Positions 34,624 through 43,579 of a DNA stretch of 64,000 bases are shown piece after piece (position 1 is the stretch's first letter; each line of letters begins with the position of its first letter). This stretch comes from Palsa-504 sp963744575 (GTDB taxonomy: Bacteria; Actinomycetota; Actinomycetes; Streptosporangiales; Streptosporangiaceae), in the NCBI GenBank assembly GCA_963744575.1, contig CAVUUF010000024.1, forward strand, positions 186,001-250,000. The letters are read 5' to 3'. A program made the translations under genes and the position numbers. Under the pieces are notes generated by a model. It had not been told where the DNA came from, made no database searches, and worked only from the letters and a program-made list of their open reading frames with translations.

Positions 34624-34870
34624 ATGCCTGTCCGGCTCTATCACATCGTCGTGGACGCTCACGACCTGCCTGGGCTGGCCCGGTTCTGGGTGCAGGCGCT
34701 CGGGTGGAAGGTTCTGTCCGGGCGTGAGCGCGAGATCGTCATCGGGACGGATGAGAACGCGACCGTCGGCATGTGCTTCATGCCGGCAACCGATCCGAAG
34801 ACGGCAAAGCACCGCGTGCACCTCGACCTGACCGGCAGCGCGCAGGCGGCCTTGGCGCACCGGCGGTCGG
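34624..34870 (+). pseudogene. VOC/glyoxalase-like domain, 3'-truncated
   Basis: Begins MPVRLYHIVVDAHDLPGLAR and FWVQALGWKVL, then EIVIGTDENATVGMCFMP and KHRVHLDLT: the first module and central strand of the glyoxalase-like VOC family that usually ends in a second 'DPEGNEFCVL' module. From residue about 80 the frame becomes Ser/Arg-rich and unrelated, running towards the acyl-CoA synthetase. The second module is missing, so this is a remnant. Confidence 0.6.
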
Positions 34871-35057
34871 CGAGCTCCAGCTCCCGTAGGTTTGCCGTCA
34901 GTCCTGGCCGTCAAGATGTGGGTGCCGCCCGGAGTGACCGTTCAGATCGGCTTGGGCCACCCGGCCGCGGAACGAGGGAGGCCCGATCGCTGGCTGGAAT
35001 GGGAATGCCGGGTCTGGAGCCGGGTACGGAAGGCTCATCGCCTGGGAAGGAGAGCCG

Positions 35058-36653
35058 ATGGCCAAGTCCAGCGACGCCGCCGAGGTGCGGCGTGCTCATC
35101 GGAGCGAGCTCAGTCCGTTGCGGTTCCTGGAGCGCAGCGTGCTGGTGTATCCCGGCAAAGTGGCCGTGGTGCACGAGGACCGCCGCTACACCTACCGGGA
35201 GTTCGGGGAACGAGTGAACCGGCTCGCCTCGGCGCTGCGGGCAGCGGGCCTGCGGAAGGGTGACCGGGTAGCGTTCATCTGCCCCAACATCCCGGCGCTG
35301 CTGGAAGCGCACTACGGGGTGCCGGCCGCCGGCGGCGTGCTAGTGGCGCTGAATTACCGGCTGAACGCTCGTGACATCGGCTTCATCCTGCAGCATTCGG
35401 GTGCCCGGTTCCTGTTCGCCGACCATGAGTTCGAGCATCTCGCCGAAGGCGCACGAGTCGAGCGGGCCGTGCGCATCGACGACACCGGCGCCCCCGAGGA
35501 CCCTTACGAGGCATTCCTCGCCGACGGCTCGGCGGAGCCCGTGACGAGCGAGCTCGGCGACGAGGACGAGCCCATCTCCATTAATTACACCTCAGGGACG
35601 ACCGGGACGCCCAAGGGCGCCGTCTACCACTACCGCGGCGCGTATCTCAACGCGCTGGGCGAGGTGATCGAGACGCGCCTGACCCCTGAGAGCGTGTACT
35701 TGTGGACCCTGCCCATGTTCCACTGCAACGGCTGGTGCTTTACCTGGGCGGTCACCGCGGTCGGAGGCCGTCACATTTGCCTGCGCAAGGTGGAGCCCGG
35801 GCGCGTCTGGGAGCTGATCGACAGCGAGGGCGTGACCCATTACAACGGCGCCCCTACGGTCCAGGCGTCGATCCTCGACCACAAGAGCGCCCGCAAACTC
35901 GATCACGAGATCATCACGACGGTATCAGGCTCGCCGCCGACCCCCCAGCTGTTCGCCCGTCTGACCGACATGGGGATGCGGCCAATCCACGTCTACGGGG
36001 CCACCGAGCTGTACGGTCCCTACATGATCTGCGAGCGCCAGGAGCGCTGGGCGGAACTTCCGATCGAGGAGCAGGCCCGGCTGCTGGGACGCCAGGGCGT
36101 GCATTACCTGATCGCTGATCCGGTGCGGGTCATCGACGACCAGGGCCGCGAGGTGCCGCCGGACGGCGAGTCACTCGGCGAAGTCCTGATGCGCGGCAAC
36201 AACGTGATGACCGGCTATTTCGAAGATCCCGAGCAGACCAGGGAGACGCTCGCGGACGGCTGGTACCACTCGGGCGATGTCGCGGTCCGCCATCCCGACG
36301 GCTACATCGAACTGCGTGACCGCAAGAAGGACATTATCGTCTCCGGCGGCGAGAACATCTCCACCATCGAGGTCGAGACGGCGATCGGCAGGCACCCGGC
36401 CGTCGCTGCCGTAGCCGTCGTGTCCACGCCCGATGAGAAATGGGGCGAGCGGCCCAAGGCCTTCGTCGAGCTCAAAGAGGGCGAGCACGCTTCCGCCGAA
36501 GACATCCTCGCCTTCGCTAAAGAGCACCTCTCCGGCTACATGCGGCCGGCCACAGTCGAGATCACCGAACTGGCTAAGACAGCCACAGGAAAGATCCAGA
36601 AGACGGAACTGCGCAATAAGGAATGGGCCGACCACGACCGCAGAATCGGCTAA
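35058..36653 (+). CDS. Acyl-CoA synthetase (AMP-dependent, long/medium-chain type)
   Basis: A 531-residue ANL-superfamily ligase. The P-loop-like motif YTSGTTGTPKG is at residues 177-187, PMFHCNGWCF follows, then HVYGATELYGP (A5), GWYHSGDVAVRHPDGYIELR (A7) and DRKKDIIVSGGENIS (A8). The C-terminal Lys is in KTATGKIQKTELR (A10), so all catalytic motifs are present. It activates a carboxylate as acyl-AMP and transfers it to CoA. The HCNGW motif resembles the plant/bacterial medium-chain (AAE/FadD-like) group. A GGAAGGAG site precedes the ATG. No beta-oxidation partners are adjacent. Confidence 0.95.
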   Translation: MAKSSDAAEVRRAHRSELSPLRFLERSVLVYPGKVAVVHEDRRYTYREFGERVNRLASALRAAGLRKGDRVAFICPNIPALLEAHYGVPAAGGVLVALNYRLNARDIGFILQHSGARFLFADHEFEHLAEGARVERAVRIDDTGAPEDPYEAFLADGSAEPVTSELGDEDEPISINYTSGTTGTPKGAVYHYRGAYLNALGEVIETRLTPESVYLWTLPMFHCNGWCFTWAVTAVGGRHICLRKVEPGRVWELIDSEGVTHYNGAPTVQASILDHKSARKLDHEIITTVSGSPPTPQLFARLTDMGMRPIHVYGATELYGPYMICERQERWAELPIEEQARLLGRQGVHYLIADPVRVIDDQGREVPPDGESLGEVLMRGNNVMTGYFEDPEQTRETLADGWYHSGDVAVRHPDGYIELRDRKKDIIVSGGENISTIEVETAIGRHPAVAAVAVVSTPDEKWGERPKAFVELKEGEHASAEDILAFAKEHLSGYMRPATVEITELAKTATGKIQKTELRNKEWADHDRRIG

Positions 36654-36826
36654 CCCCAGAAGATCTCGGTGGTTACGTCGCGTCGCGTGCCAGAGGCCAT
36701 GTGGGCGGCCAGGATGTGGTCCGGGTTGCCCGCACCCGACCGGCCCAACGGTGTCTGTGGTTGTGCGTGCGAGCGGTTGTGCGTCCCTGTTGCTGTACTT
36801 TTCTGCTGTACAGAGCGGACTACCGT

Positions 36827-37477
36827 TCAAGCGGGTCGGCGGCTGGACCAGCGATCGGCGATCCGGGGCGCGACGGCCAGCAGCAGCCAGCAATATTTGG
36901 CGGCGCCGGTGTTCACCCAGGAAATGCCGATCGACAAGACGATGACGAAGACGCTGGCCGTCACCCGCAACTGTGCAGCCTGCGTTTGCCATGGGGATTC
37001 GACGGTCAGCAGATCCTTGCGGCGAGCGTAGGTAAGTGTCAGGTGGGTCGCCAGCATGGCCGCCAGCAGGTTAACCGCGAAGATGTCGACGGCGAGCGGA
37101 TTGGCGGGGAACTTGCCTAGGAGGTCGCTGGTGAAAGGCATAATGGTGATGGTGAACAGGAACGCGAAGTTCCACCAGGCCAGGCCCTCTTGCTGCCCGG
37201 TGATCCGGCGGAAGACCCGGTGGTGGACCAGCCAGAACTGGGCAATGACATAGAAGGAAATCACGTAGCTGATCAGCTGGTCAGCGCCCTTGCCAAGCTG
37301 GGTGGCGAGCTCGGAGGCCGAGGTGCTCGCGAGCCTTGTCGGCTCCGGCACGTTAAGTTGCAGGACAAGCAGGGTGATAGCGATTGCCACCACGCCATCG
37401 GACAAGGCGAGGAGGCGCTCCACGCCAGGCAGGTCATCGCGGGGATCAGTGGGGGCCGGATCAGCGGACATAGGCAC
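36827..37477 (-). CDS. TMEM175/DUF1211-family potassium channel-like protein
   Basis: A 216-residue, six-helix membrane protein. The first helix carries ERLLALSDGVVAIAITLLVL, the family's RxxxFSD-type signature (here with Leu-Ser-Asp), followed by YVISFYVIAQFWLVHHRVFR in the later helix with the conserved W..HH. Bacterial TMEM175 proteins are tetrameric K+-permeable leak channels. The start is either GTG (37477) or ATG two codons later; GGGAGG lies upstream of both. It is convergent with the acyl-CoA synthetase. Confidence 0.9.
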   Translation of the reverse strand: MPMSADPAPTDPRDDLPGVERLLALSDGVVAIAITLLVLQLNVPEPTRLASTSASELATQLGKGADQLISYVISFYVIAQFWLVHHRVFRRITGQQEGLAWWNFAFLFTITIMPFTSDLLGKFPANPLAVDIFAVNLLAAMLATHLTLTYARRKDLLTVESPWQTQAAQLRVTASVFVIVLSIGISWVNTGAAKYCWLLLAVAPRIADRWSSRRPA

Positions 37478-37741
37478 CTAGCCTCCCAACTCAACGGCAG
37501 CCGATCAATGACCCCCGCCAAGACCTGCCGTGTCACATGTTGAAGACCTGCCCTGTGGCCAGCGATGCCTGCGACTGTCGTCACAATCGGACTACCTCCG
37601 CAAGGGCGCAGTACGGACTAGGAGCTCACGGCTGCGAAGGCCGTAAGCTGGCGGTGTGCTCAGCTGTGAAGATCAGGAGCGGACTTGACGCTCGGTCCAC
37701 GCCTGGTGCGCATGACTCTGACCAGGGGTCTTGATGAGCGT

Positions 37742-37772
37742 CCCGACCGCGACTCGAACGCGGGACCTACTG
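37742..37772 (-). repeat. tRNA 3'-fragment, copy 1 of a 31-bp direct repeat
   Basis: Identical over 31 bases to 56446-56476. On the minus strand it contains a perfect T-arm (CCGCG-TTCGAGT-CGCGG) followed by acceptor-like TCGGG. No D-arm or anticodon arm precedes it, so it is a 3' tRNA remnant, the segment commonly left as an attachment site by integrative elements. Confidence 0.75.
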
Positions 37773-37795
37773 CCTAGGTTCCCGCGGACTGAGCG

Positions 37796-38551
37796 CTATT
37801 CAAGGAACCCGCGCAGTAGCGACCCGGTAGCTGACAGGTGTTCGGCCGCAGCCCGGCGCGCGCCCTCGGCGTCGCCGGCGAGGATCGCCGCGACGATCTC
37901 GGTGTGTTGCTCTTTGGAGTGCTCGATATTGCGGGCCAGGAGCGGGATCACGTCTAGGAGTTCGTTGAGGCGGCCCCTCACCTCGGCCACCGCCGAGGTG
38001 AGGGAGGGGGAGCCGACGGCCTCGGCGATGGCCAGGTGCAGGCGGGAGTCGTAGCGGCGATAGTCCTCGAGGCCGGCGTGAGCGTCCTCCTTCAGACGCT
38101 GTTCCAGGTGGTTCCGGTCCTGGTCGGTCAGGGTGCGCAGGGCTGCCGTCTCGGCCGCGCCAACCTCCAGCACGTAGCGCATGGTGAGCGCGTCCTCGAG
38201 CGCGCTGCCCATCTCCTGGGCAATCTGCTTCAGGTTCCGGCGGCTCGGGCGCGGGAGGGTGCGGGTGACGAAGGTTCCACCGTAGCGGCCACGGCGGGAT
38301 TCGACGTAGCCTGCCTGCTGCAACGCCCGGATCGCCTCGCGGACCGTCACCCGGCTGATGTTGAAGCGGGCGGCCATCTCCCGTTCGGCGGGCAGCCGCT
38401 CGCCAGGCCCCACGATGCCGAGGCGGATCGTCTGGAGCAGCCGCTCCATCGTCTCCTCGAAGGCGTTGCTGGCACGGACCGGGCGGAACAACGCGTCGTC
38501 GACGGCTCCCGCCCGAGCAGATGGCTCCGGTACCTGGCGACCGACGGCCAC
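37796..38551 (-). CDS. GntR family (FadR subfamily) transcriptional regulator
   Basis: A 251-residue regulator. The N-terminal winged helix is TMERLLQTIRLGIVGPGERL, PAEREMAARFNISRVTVREA, IRALQQAGYVESRRGRYGGT. The FCD ligand domain (about 105-245) shows LTMRYVLEVGAAETAALRTL, DYRRYDSRLHLAIAEAVGSP with the D..LH metal-ligand motif, and EHSKEQHTEIVAAILAGD with the second His. It probably senses an amino acid or small carboxylate. The GTG start has AAGGAGGAC upstream. A half-site matching the operator of the permease unit lies 57 bp upstream, suggesting autoregulation. Confidence 0.93.
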   Translation of the reverse strand: MAVGRQVPEPSARAGAVDDALFRPVRASNAFEETMERLLQTIRLGIVGPGERLPAEREMAARFNISRVTVREAIRALQQAGYVESRRGRYGGTFVTRTLPRPSRRNLKQIAQEMGSALEDALTMRYVLEVGAAETAALRTLTDQDRNHLEQRLKEDAHAGLEDYRRYDSRLHLAIAEAVGSPSLTSAVAEVRGRLNELLDVIPLLARNIEHSKEQHTEIVAAILAGDAEGARRAAAEHLSATGSLLRGFLE

Positions 38552-38607
38552 GCTGTCCTCCTTGGGCCATCCGTGAGCGAGCGCGCCCGCGTGGACGCTC
38601 CCGTTGC

Positions 38608-38615
38608 CTAATGGT
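38608..38615. promoter_or_regulatory. Candidate GntR half-site upstream of the regulator
   Basis: AATGGTCT, followed by GAC, matches one arm of the palindrome at 41722-41744. The sequence TGGTCTGAC also fits the FadR-class consensus half (TNGTNNNAC). Located 57 bp before the regulator start. Confidence 0.45.
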
Positions 38616-38681
38616 CTGACTTCAAGAGATTACTGCCTTCAGGGGGAGGGAGAATACATCGCCAGGCCAGCCCCGGTGCGG

Positions 38682-38911
38682 TCAGCATTCGGTGACGTTC
38701 AAGGCGAGTCCGCCGCGGGCGGTCTCCTTGTACTTCACCGACATGTCGCAACCGGTCTCTTTCATGGTCTTGATGACCTCGTCCAGGGAGACGTGGTGCC
38801 TGCCGTCGCCGCGCAGCGCCATCGGCGCGGCGGTGACCGCCTTGACCGCGGCCATGCTGTTGCGCTCGATGCACGGGATCTGTACCGGCCCGCCCACCGG
38901 GTCGCAAGGAT
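38682..38911 (-). pseudogene. sdaA: C-terminal fragment of L-serine ammonia-lyase
   Basis: Reads CDPVGGPVQIPCIERNSMAA, VKAVTAAPMALRGDGRHHVS and LDEVIKTMKETGCDMSVKYK to ETARGGLALNVTEC plus stop, the very conserved C-terminus of SdaA with the iron-sulfur cluster cysteines (CDPVGG, PCIERN, CDM). The remaining about 380 residues are missing. It is joined directly to a glyA fragment. Confidence 0.85.
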
Positions 38912-39240
38912 CACACCTCCCCGCGGCCCGCCCAGGGTCTTGGGCGTGGTGGTGGTCACCACGTGCGCGTGCGGCACCGGGCTGGGATGCAGTCGCGTGG
39001 CGACCAGCCCGGCGAAGTGCGCCATGTCCACCAGGAAGTACGCCCCAACCTCGTCGGCGATCCGGCGGAACGCGGCGAAGTCCAGCTGCCGGGGTACGCC
39101 GACCAGCCGACGATGACCAGCTTCGGGCGGTGCTCCTTGGCCAGCGACTCCACCGCCGCCATGTCGACCAGATGGTCGCTGTCCCGCACGTGGTACGCGA
39201 TCGCTCGGTAGAGCTTGCCGGAGAAGTTGATCCGCATCCT
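38912..39240 (-). pseudogene. glyA: Internal fragment of serine hydroxymethyltransferase
   Basis: MRINFSGKLYRAIAYHVRDS, DHLVDMAAVESLAKEHRPKL and VIVGWSAYP are in one frame. After a single-base shift the sequence continues RQLDFAAFRRIADEVGAYFL, VDMAHFAGLVATRLHPSPVP and HAHVVTTTTPKTLGGPRGGV. The active-site segment VVTTTTxKTLxGPRGG has Pro in place of the usual His (TTTPKTL); the PLP Lys is retained. The N- and C-terminal thirds are gone, and the fragment is fused to sdaA after GGVIL. Confidence 0.8.
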
Positions 39241-39491
39241 GTTTGGCGGATAGTGGGCCGCGAGAAGTCCACGGGCTGGGCAAGGAGGCGTTCGCCCCGG
39301 ACGGACGTCGCCCTGCTTCAGGCGGCCGCGGCGGATCTGGTCGGCGATCTGTCGCTGAACTACGGAGGAAACGCTGCGGCTCGGAGGGGGCTCGAACGGC
39401 TTGATACCTGAAGCCGCGACACCACCTCATCCCACAGGCAGCCGCGGCCCTGGGATCCGTTGCTGCAATGCTGGCCGGTCATCGGAAGGGC

Positions 39492-39528
39492 CGGGGCGGG
39501 CTGGATTTTCGGATTCCGGCCCGCCCCG
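39492..39528 (-). terminator. Rho-independent-type hairpin after the permease gene
   Basis: CGGGGCGGGC (39492-39501) pairs with GCCCGCCCCG (39519-39528) across a 17-nt loop, 11 bp beyond the permease stop. The stem is entirely G/C without a U-tract. Confidence 0.7.
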
Positions 39529-39538
39529 CCAGCAGGTA

Positions 39539-41221
39539 TCAGACGAGCGACTTTTCCAGTTCGACGGACGCCTCGGTCTCCACTTGCTCCACGGCCGCAC
39601 TGACGCGCTGGTGGGGCAGGGTGCTGTGCACGGCCCAGTAGTAGATCACCAGGCTGAACGCGGCAATGGCGGCGAGGTCCCACCAGTTCGGGAGGTGGTT
39701 GGTGGCCAGCAGGGTCACGCCGAACACCGTGGGGGGCGAGCCGTTGTAGCGGCCCAGCCAGGACAGCAGGAGCAGGCCGGCCAGCCAGGGCAGCACCCAC
39801 GCCGCCGCCCGCGGGTCGATGACCGTCCGGCGGGCCGCCGGCAGCCTGACCTGGTAGATGACGAACGCGATGAAGCCGAGGACGATCAGCACCTCCAGCC
39901 ACAAGACGGTGCTGAAGCCGGCGAAGTACACGAGCAGGTTCGCGAAGATGAACGCGAGCGGGCTGAGCACGCCCGCGGCGGGCAGCCGGTAGGGCCGGTG
40001 CCGACCGGGATCCTCGCGCCGCAGCCCGCCCAGCGCCAGCGGCGCCAGCGCGTACATGAACACCAGCGCCGAGGTGGCCAGCTCGACCAGGCCGCTCCAG
40101 CTGGGGAAGGGCAGGAAGAAGAGCATGCCGGCCACGAAGGAGATGATGATGGAGGTGAACGGGACGCCGCGCTTGCTGATCCGGCTGATGGCCGGCGGGA
40201 AGTAGCCGTTGCGGCCCAGGGCGTAGGACAGCCGGGAGGACGTGCCGATGTAGACTAGCCCGGCGCCGGCCGGGGAGATCACCGCGTCGATGAGGAGCAG
40301 GGTGGTCAGCCAGCCCAGGCCCGCCGCGGTGGCCAGGGTGGCGTAGGGGCCGAAGTTCTGGACGCCGCCGATCGGGTTCGCCCAGCCGTGCAGCAGGTGC
40401 GCCGGGTTCAGCGCGCCGACGAACGTGACCTCCAGGAGCAGGTAGATGAGCGTGCAGATGATCAGCGACAAGATGATCGCCCGGGGGATGTTCTTCTGCG
40501 GGTTCTTCGCCTCGCCCCCGACCTGGATGCACATCTCGAACCCGGCCTCCGCGAAGATGACGCCGAGCGGGAGCGCCGCGAAGATCCCGTGGAACCCGAA
40601 CGGGGCGAACCCGCCGCCGGCGGTGAAGTTGGAGGCGTGAAACCTCGTCGTCATTAGCGCGACGATCGTGAGCAGCGGGATGCAGACCTTCCAGATCACC
40701 GCGACGGCGTTGGTATCCGACAGCCACTTCACGCCCATGGCGTTGATCACGACGAACACCAGCAGGAACCCGGCGCCGGCCAAGATGCCGCGGCCGGTCA
40801 GCAGGCCGCTGGCGTTGATGAAGTGCAGGCCGGTGAAATGCGAGTCCAGGTAGCTGAGCGACGCCTCGGCCTCGATCGGCGCGACCGTCACGTTGTACAG
40901 CCAGGACATCCAGCCGCCGGTGAACCCGCCGAGCGCGCCGAAGGCGAGGAAGGGGAACCGGGCGGTCCCGCCCGACACCGGGTATGTCGAGCCGAGCTCG
41001 GCGTGGACCAGCGCGAGCACGGCCAGGACCGCGGCCCCCAGGAGCCACGAGATCAGCGATCCGCCGCCGGCCACCTTGGCGGCGGTCAGCGCCCCCAGCA
41101 GCCAGCCCGACCCGATGATCCCGCCCACGTTGATCATGGTGAGCCCGGGCAGCCCGATCGCCCGGTGCAGATGTTGTTCCCCGGCCGCCGTTCGCGTCGT
41201 GCCGGGAGAGGTCTTCGCCAT
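39539..41221 (-). CDS. APC family amino acid/amine permease
   Basis: A 560-residue APC-superfamily permease with about 12-14 transmembrane helices. The first helix region IGLPGLTMINVGGIIGSGWL contains the G-[ST]-G substrate-binding motif. PVSGGTARFPFLAFGALGGF, EAGFEMCIQVGGEAKNPQKN and IPRAIILSLIICTLIYLLLE are family hallmarks. It probably imports an amino acid or polyamine for the catabolic genes nearby. The start is fixed by GGAGGAACACC 5 bases upstream; a longer frame extends through the truncated glutamine-synthetase gene and is spurious. A terminator hairpin follows. Confidence 0.93.
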   Translation of the reverse strand: MAKTSPGTTRTAAGEQHLHRAIGLPGLTMINVGGIIGSGWLLGALTAAKVAGGGSLISWLLGAAVLAVLALVHAELGSTYPVSGGTARFPFLAFGALGGFTGGWMSWLYNVTVAPIEAEASLSYLDSHFTGLHFINASGLLTGRGILAGAGFLLVFVVINAMGVKWLSDTNAVAVIWKVCIPLLTIVALMTTRFHASNFTAGGGFAPFGFHGIFAALPLGVIFAEAGFEMCIQVGGEAKNPQKNIPRAIILSLIICTLIYLLLEVTFVGALNPAHLLHGWANPIGGVQNFGPYATLATAAGLGWLTTLLLIDAVISPAGAGLVYIGTSSRLSYALGRNGYFPPAISRISKRGVPFTSIIISFVAGMLFFLPFPSWSGLVELATSALVFMYALAPLALGGLRREDPGRHRPYRLPAAGVLSPLAFIFANLLVYFAGFSTVLWLEVLIVLGFIAFVIYQVRLPAARRTVIDPRAAAWVLPWLAGLLLLSWLGRYNGSPPTVFGVTLLATNHLPNWWDLAAIAAFSLVIYYWAVHSTLPHQRVSAAVEQVETEASVELEKSLV

Positions 41222-41261
41222 GGTGTTCCTCCAGATAGTGTTTGTCGGTAACGGTTGCGCT

Positions 41262-41667
41262 CGGCCAGCCGCTCGATCTGGCGGCGCAGGATCTGCCGCG
41301 GCGACGCGACGACAGGGCGTCCGCCTTCCCACTCCACGTCGCACAGCACCAGCGCGGTACCCTCGTACCACGGCATCAGCCGGAGGGTGTCCAGGTCCGG
41401 CTGCAGGACGAAGTCCCCGTAGCCGCCCTCCCAAGACGACATCGCGTACCCGCCGACGGTGCGCATGTCCACATCGCCCGCGAGCAGGTAGTTGCACCCC
41501 TCCACCGCGTGCGGGACCACGACGTCGAGGAAGTACTTCGCGGCACGGCGCTTGCCCTGAAGCCTGCCCTGCATGTCGGTGATCGCGACGACCACCGTGT
41601 CCACCTTGCCCGCCGCCACGAGCGACCGCAGTTCGTCGATCGTGAGCAGTCTCTCCGCTTGCGCCAC
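41262..41667 (-). pseudogene. Glutamine-synthetase-like ligase, N-terminal domain only
   Basis: Starts at GTG with a GGAAGGA site: LLTIDELRSLVAAGKVDTVV, VAITDMQGRLQGKRRAAKYF, GCNYLLAGDVDMRTVGGYAM and PWYEGTALVLCDVEWEGGRP, VVASPRQILRRQIERLAERN. This is the beta-grasp N-terminal domain of the GlnA-like gamma-glutamylpolyamine/amino-acid ligase group. Right after SPRQILRRQ the large catalytic domain (about 330 residues) is missing, and the sequence passes straight into the ribosome binding site of the permease gene. The truncated product cannot ligate; it may survive only as a leader of the permease transcript. Confidence 0.85.
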
Positions 41668-41721
41668 GGCATTTCCTTCCGATCCAGCCCGCCGCGCGCG
41701 GCACGCGCGCAGAGACGCCTT

Positions 41722-41744
41722 AATGGTCTAGTGGCCAGACCATT
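41722..41744. promoter_or_regulatory. Palindromic GntR-type operator upstream of the ligase-permease unit
   Basis: AATGGTCT - AGTGGCC - AGACCATT is a perfect 8-bp inverted repeat with a 7-bp spacer, 55 bp upstream of the GTG start and next to an AT-rich TTATAAT-like stretch. One arm recurs upstream of the FadR-type regulator. Most likely the operator through which that regulator controls the permease. Confidence 0.65.
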
Positions 41745-42153
41745 GGTTATAATGAAACATGGCGGTCGTGAGGACGTCAAGCAGGAGCAGCGGTCGCACC
41801 GCCAACCCGTCCGACCCACGCCACCAGCGGATACTCGCCCACCAGCCCGCAGCGGACGGTCATCCCCAGCCGCCGGACCCGCCGGGTGACCTTCGTCAAC
41901 CGTTGTTCGGTTTTCCCGAGCTACGGGACTGGCTAGTTTCCGCGGATCACCACAGTGACCGGCCACGGCGAGGTCGGGGCAGCTGCGGCCGCGCGGCTGA
42001 CGCGGCAGGAGGTACTCCACCATCCCGGGCGGTCGTTCGAATTCCTGCTGACAGAGTCCGCGCTGCGATACCGGCCCGGGCCGCATCGCCTCCGGGCCGC
42101 TCAGCTCGACCACCTGGCGGGCCGTCGTGACGCTGGAGACGATCACCATCGTG
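41745..42153. other. No supported gene
   Basis: Region between the operator and the end of the FAD oxidase gene. Frames on both strands are low-complexity, and I recognise nothing. Confidence 0.45.
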
Positions 42154-43419
42154 TCAGCTCGTCGAGGCAAAGCGCCGCAAGCGGAAGGGCTCGAGCAGTT
42201 CTGGTCGTTGGCCGGACAGCACGTAGCCGGCCAGGGCCTTGCCTGATGCCGGGGCCAGGGTGATGCCGAGCATGGAGTGCCCGGTCGCGATGAAGAGGTT
42301 CTCGAAGGGGTGCACGCGATCCAGGATGGGCAGGCCGTCCGGCGTCAGCGGACGCCTGCCGACCCAGAGCTCTTCTGGCTCCCGGCCATTGCTGCCTGGT
42401 TCGAGCTCATCCCAGCCGTCGAAGTACTGCGCGGCACCGCGCGCGATGGCCTGGGCCCGGGACCGGCGGAGGGTCTCGTTGTTGCCGCTGAGTTCCATCG
42501 TGCCCGCTACCCGGAGGCCCCGGGCGAACGGCGTGACGGCGACCTTGATGTCCCCGAGGTGGATGGGCCGCCTGGGCAGGGTACGCAGCCGGCGCAGGAA
42601 GCTGTATCCCTTGCCCGCGGTCAGCGGCAGCCGGATGCCGAGGGGTCGCAGCAGCGTTCCGCACGAGGCTCCCCCGGCGAGGATCACGCCCGCCACCGGC
42701 AGCGGGCCATTGCCTGCTACGACCGCTCGCACCTGCCGGGCCGCGACGTCAAGGCGTCTCACCTCGGCCTGCTCCCAGATCTCGGCGCCAGCCTTGCGGG
42801 CCAGCCCGGCCAGCCCGGCGGTCAGCCGGGCCGGGTCGATGTGGCGCTCCTGGCCGATGAGGTAGCCCGTCTCGGCCCGCCGGGACAGGGTGGGTTCAAG
42901 TTCCCGCAGCTCGGTCCCGGTGAGGAGGTCATCGGGCACCGTGTAGCCGTAGTGGCGCATGACCGCCGCCGACGCCAGCGACCGGGCGGCCGGCCGCGGC
43001 CGGCCGAAGACGTGCAGCAGTCCGTGCGACGTCATGCCGGCGGCCAGTCCGGCGCGCTTGAGCTCGTCGTAGAGCTCGAAAGTAGGGCGGCTGAGTTCTG
43101 CCACCGCCCGGAGGCCCCGGGCGGCGGCGGCGGAATTGCAGTAGCGGAAGGCCTGCAGCAGCCAGCGGTACAGGCCGGGATCCAGCCCCGGCCGCAGGTA
43201 CAGCGGCGCGGCGGGCCGGCCGAGCGAGTAGAGGGCCTGGCGGATGGCCTGCGGTCCTACCACGGGTGCCGATTCGCTGGGACTGATCCAGCCCGCGCCG
43301 CCCCAGGTGCAGCCCCGGCCGAGCATACCCCGCTCGTAGAGCACCACTTCCGCGCCGCCCTGGGACAGGTAGTAGGCGACCGACAGCCCGATAACCCCTC
43401 CGCCGACGACGGCGATCAA
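42154..43419 (-). CDS. FAD-dependent amino acid oxidase/dehydrogenase (DAO family)
   Basis: A 421-residue DadA/glycine-oxidase-like flavoprotein. The dinucleotide-binding motif IAVVGGGVIGLSVAYYLSQG is at the very N-terminus, GCTWGGAGWISPSES follows, a second nucleotide-contact strand is VAGVILAGGASCGTLLRPLG, and the C-terminal FAD motif is RRPLTPDGLPILDRV with NLFIATGHSMLGITLAPASG. It would oxidatively deaminate a D-amino acid, glycine or secondary amine. I prefer the TTG start because AGGAGG lies 5-6 bases upstream; a longer frame to 43476 lacks this support. It is divergent from the PucR regulator. Confidence 0.9.
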   Translation of the reverse strand: MIAVVGGGVIGLSVAYYLSQGGAEVVLYERGMLGRGCTWGGAGWISPSESAPVVGPQAIRQALYSLGRPAAPLYLRPGLDPGLYRWLLQAFRYCNSAAAARGLRAVAELSRPTFELYDELKRAGLAAGMTSHGLLHVFGRPRPAARSLASAAVMRHYGYTVPDDLLTGTELRELEPTLSRRAETGYLIGQERHIDPARLTAGLAGLARKAGAEIWEQAEVRRLDVAARQVRAVVAGNGPLPVAGVILAGGASCGTLLRPLGIRLPLTAGKGYSFLRRLRTLPRRPIHLGDIKVAVTPFARGLRVAGTMELSGNNETLRRSRAQAIARGAAQYFDGWDELEPGSNGREPEELWVGRRPLTPDGLPILDRVHPFENLFIATGHSMLGITLAPASGKALAGYVLSGQRPELLEPFRLRRFASTS

Positions 43420-43579
43420 GTGAACCTCCTGCTCCCGGCCGGGGACGTTCGGCCTATCCGCCCTATCCGGTGGCAAAGTGCCCTGATCGGTTCACCATAA
43501 AAACCCGAAGTCAGACCGTCATCGTATGAATAATCCGAAACTATGGCTAATATGATCGCCATTTTTGTACTATTCGCAC

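Noticed and set aside
41376..42170. 264-residue minus-strand frame across the operator
   Set aside because: It reads through the operator and the wrong frame of the ligase gene; no homology.
42277..43500. 407-residue plus-strand frame opposite the FAD oxidase
   Set aside because: Perfect antisense shadow of a well-conserved flavoprotein.
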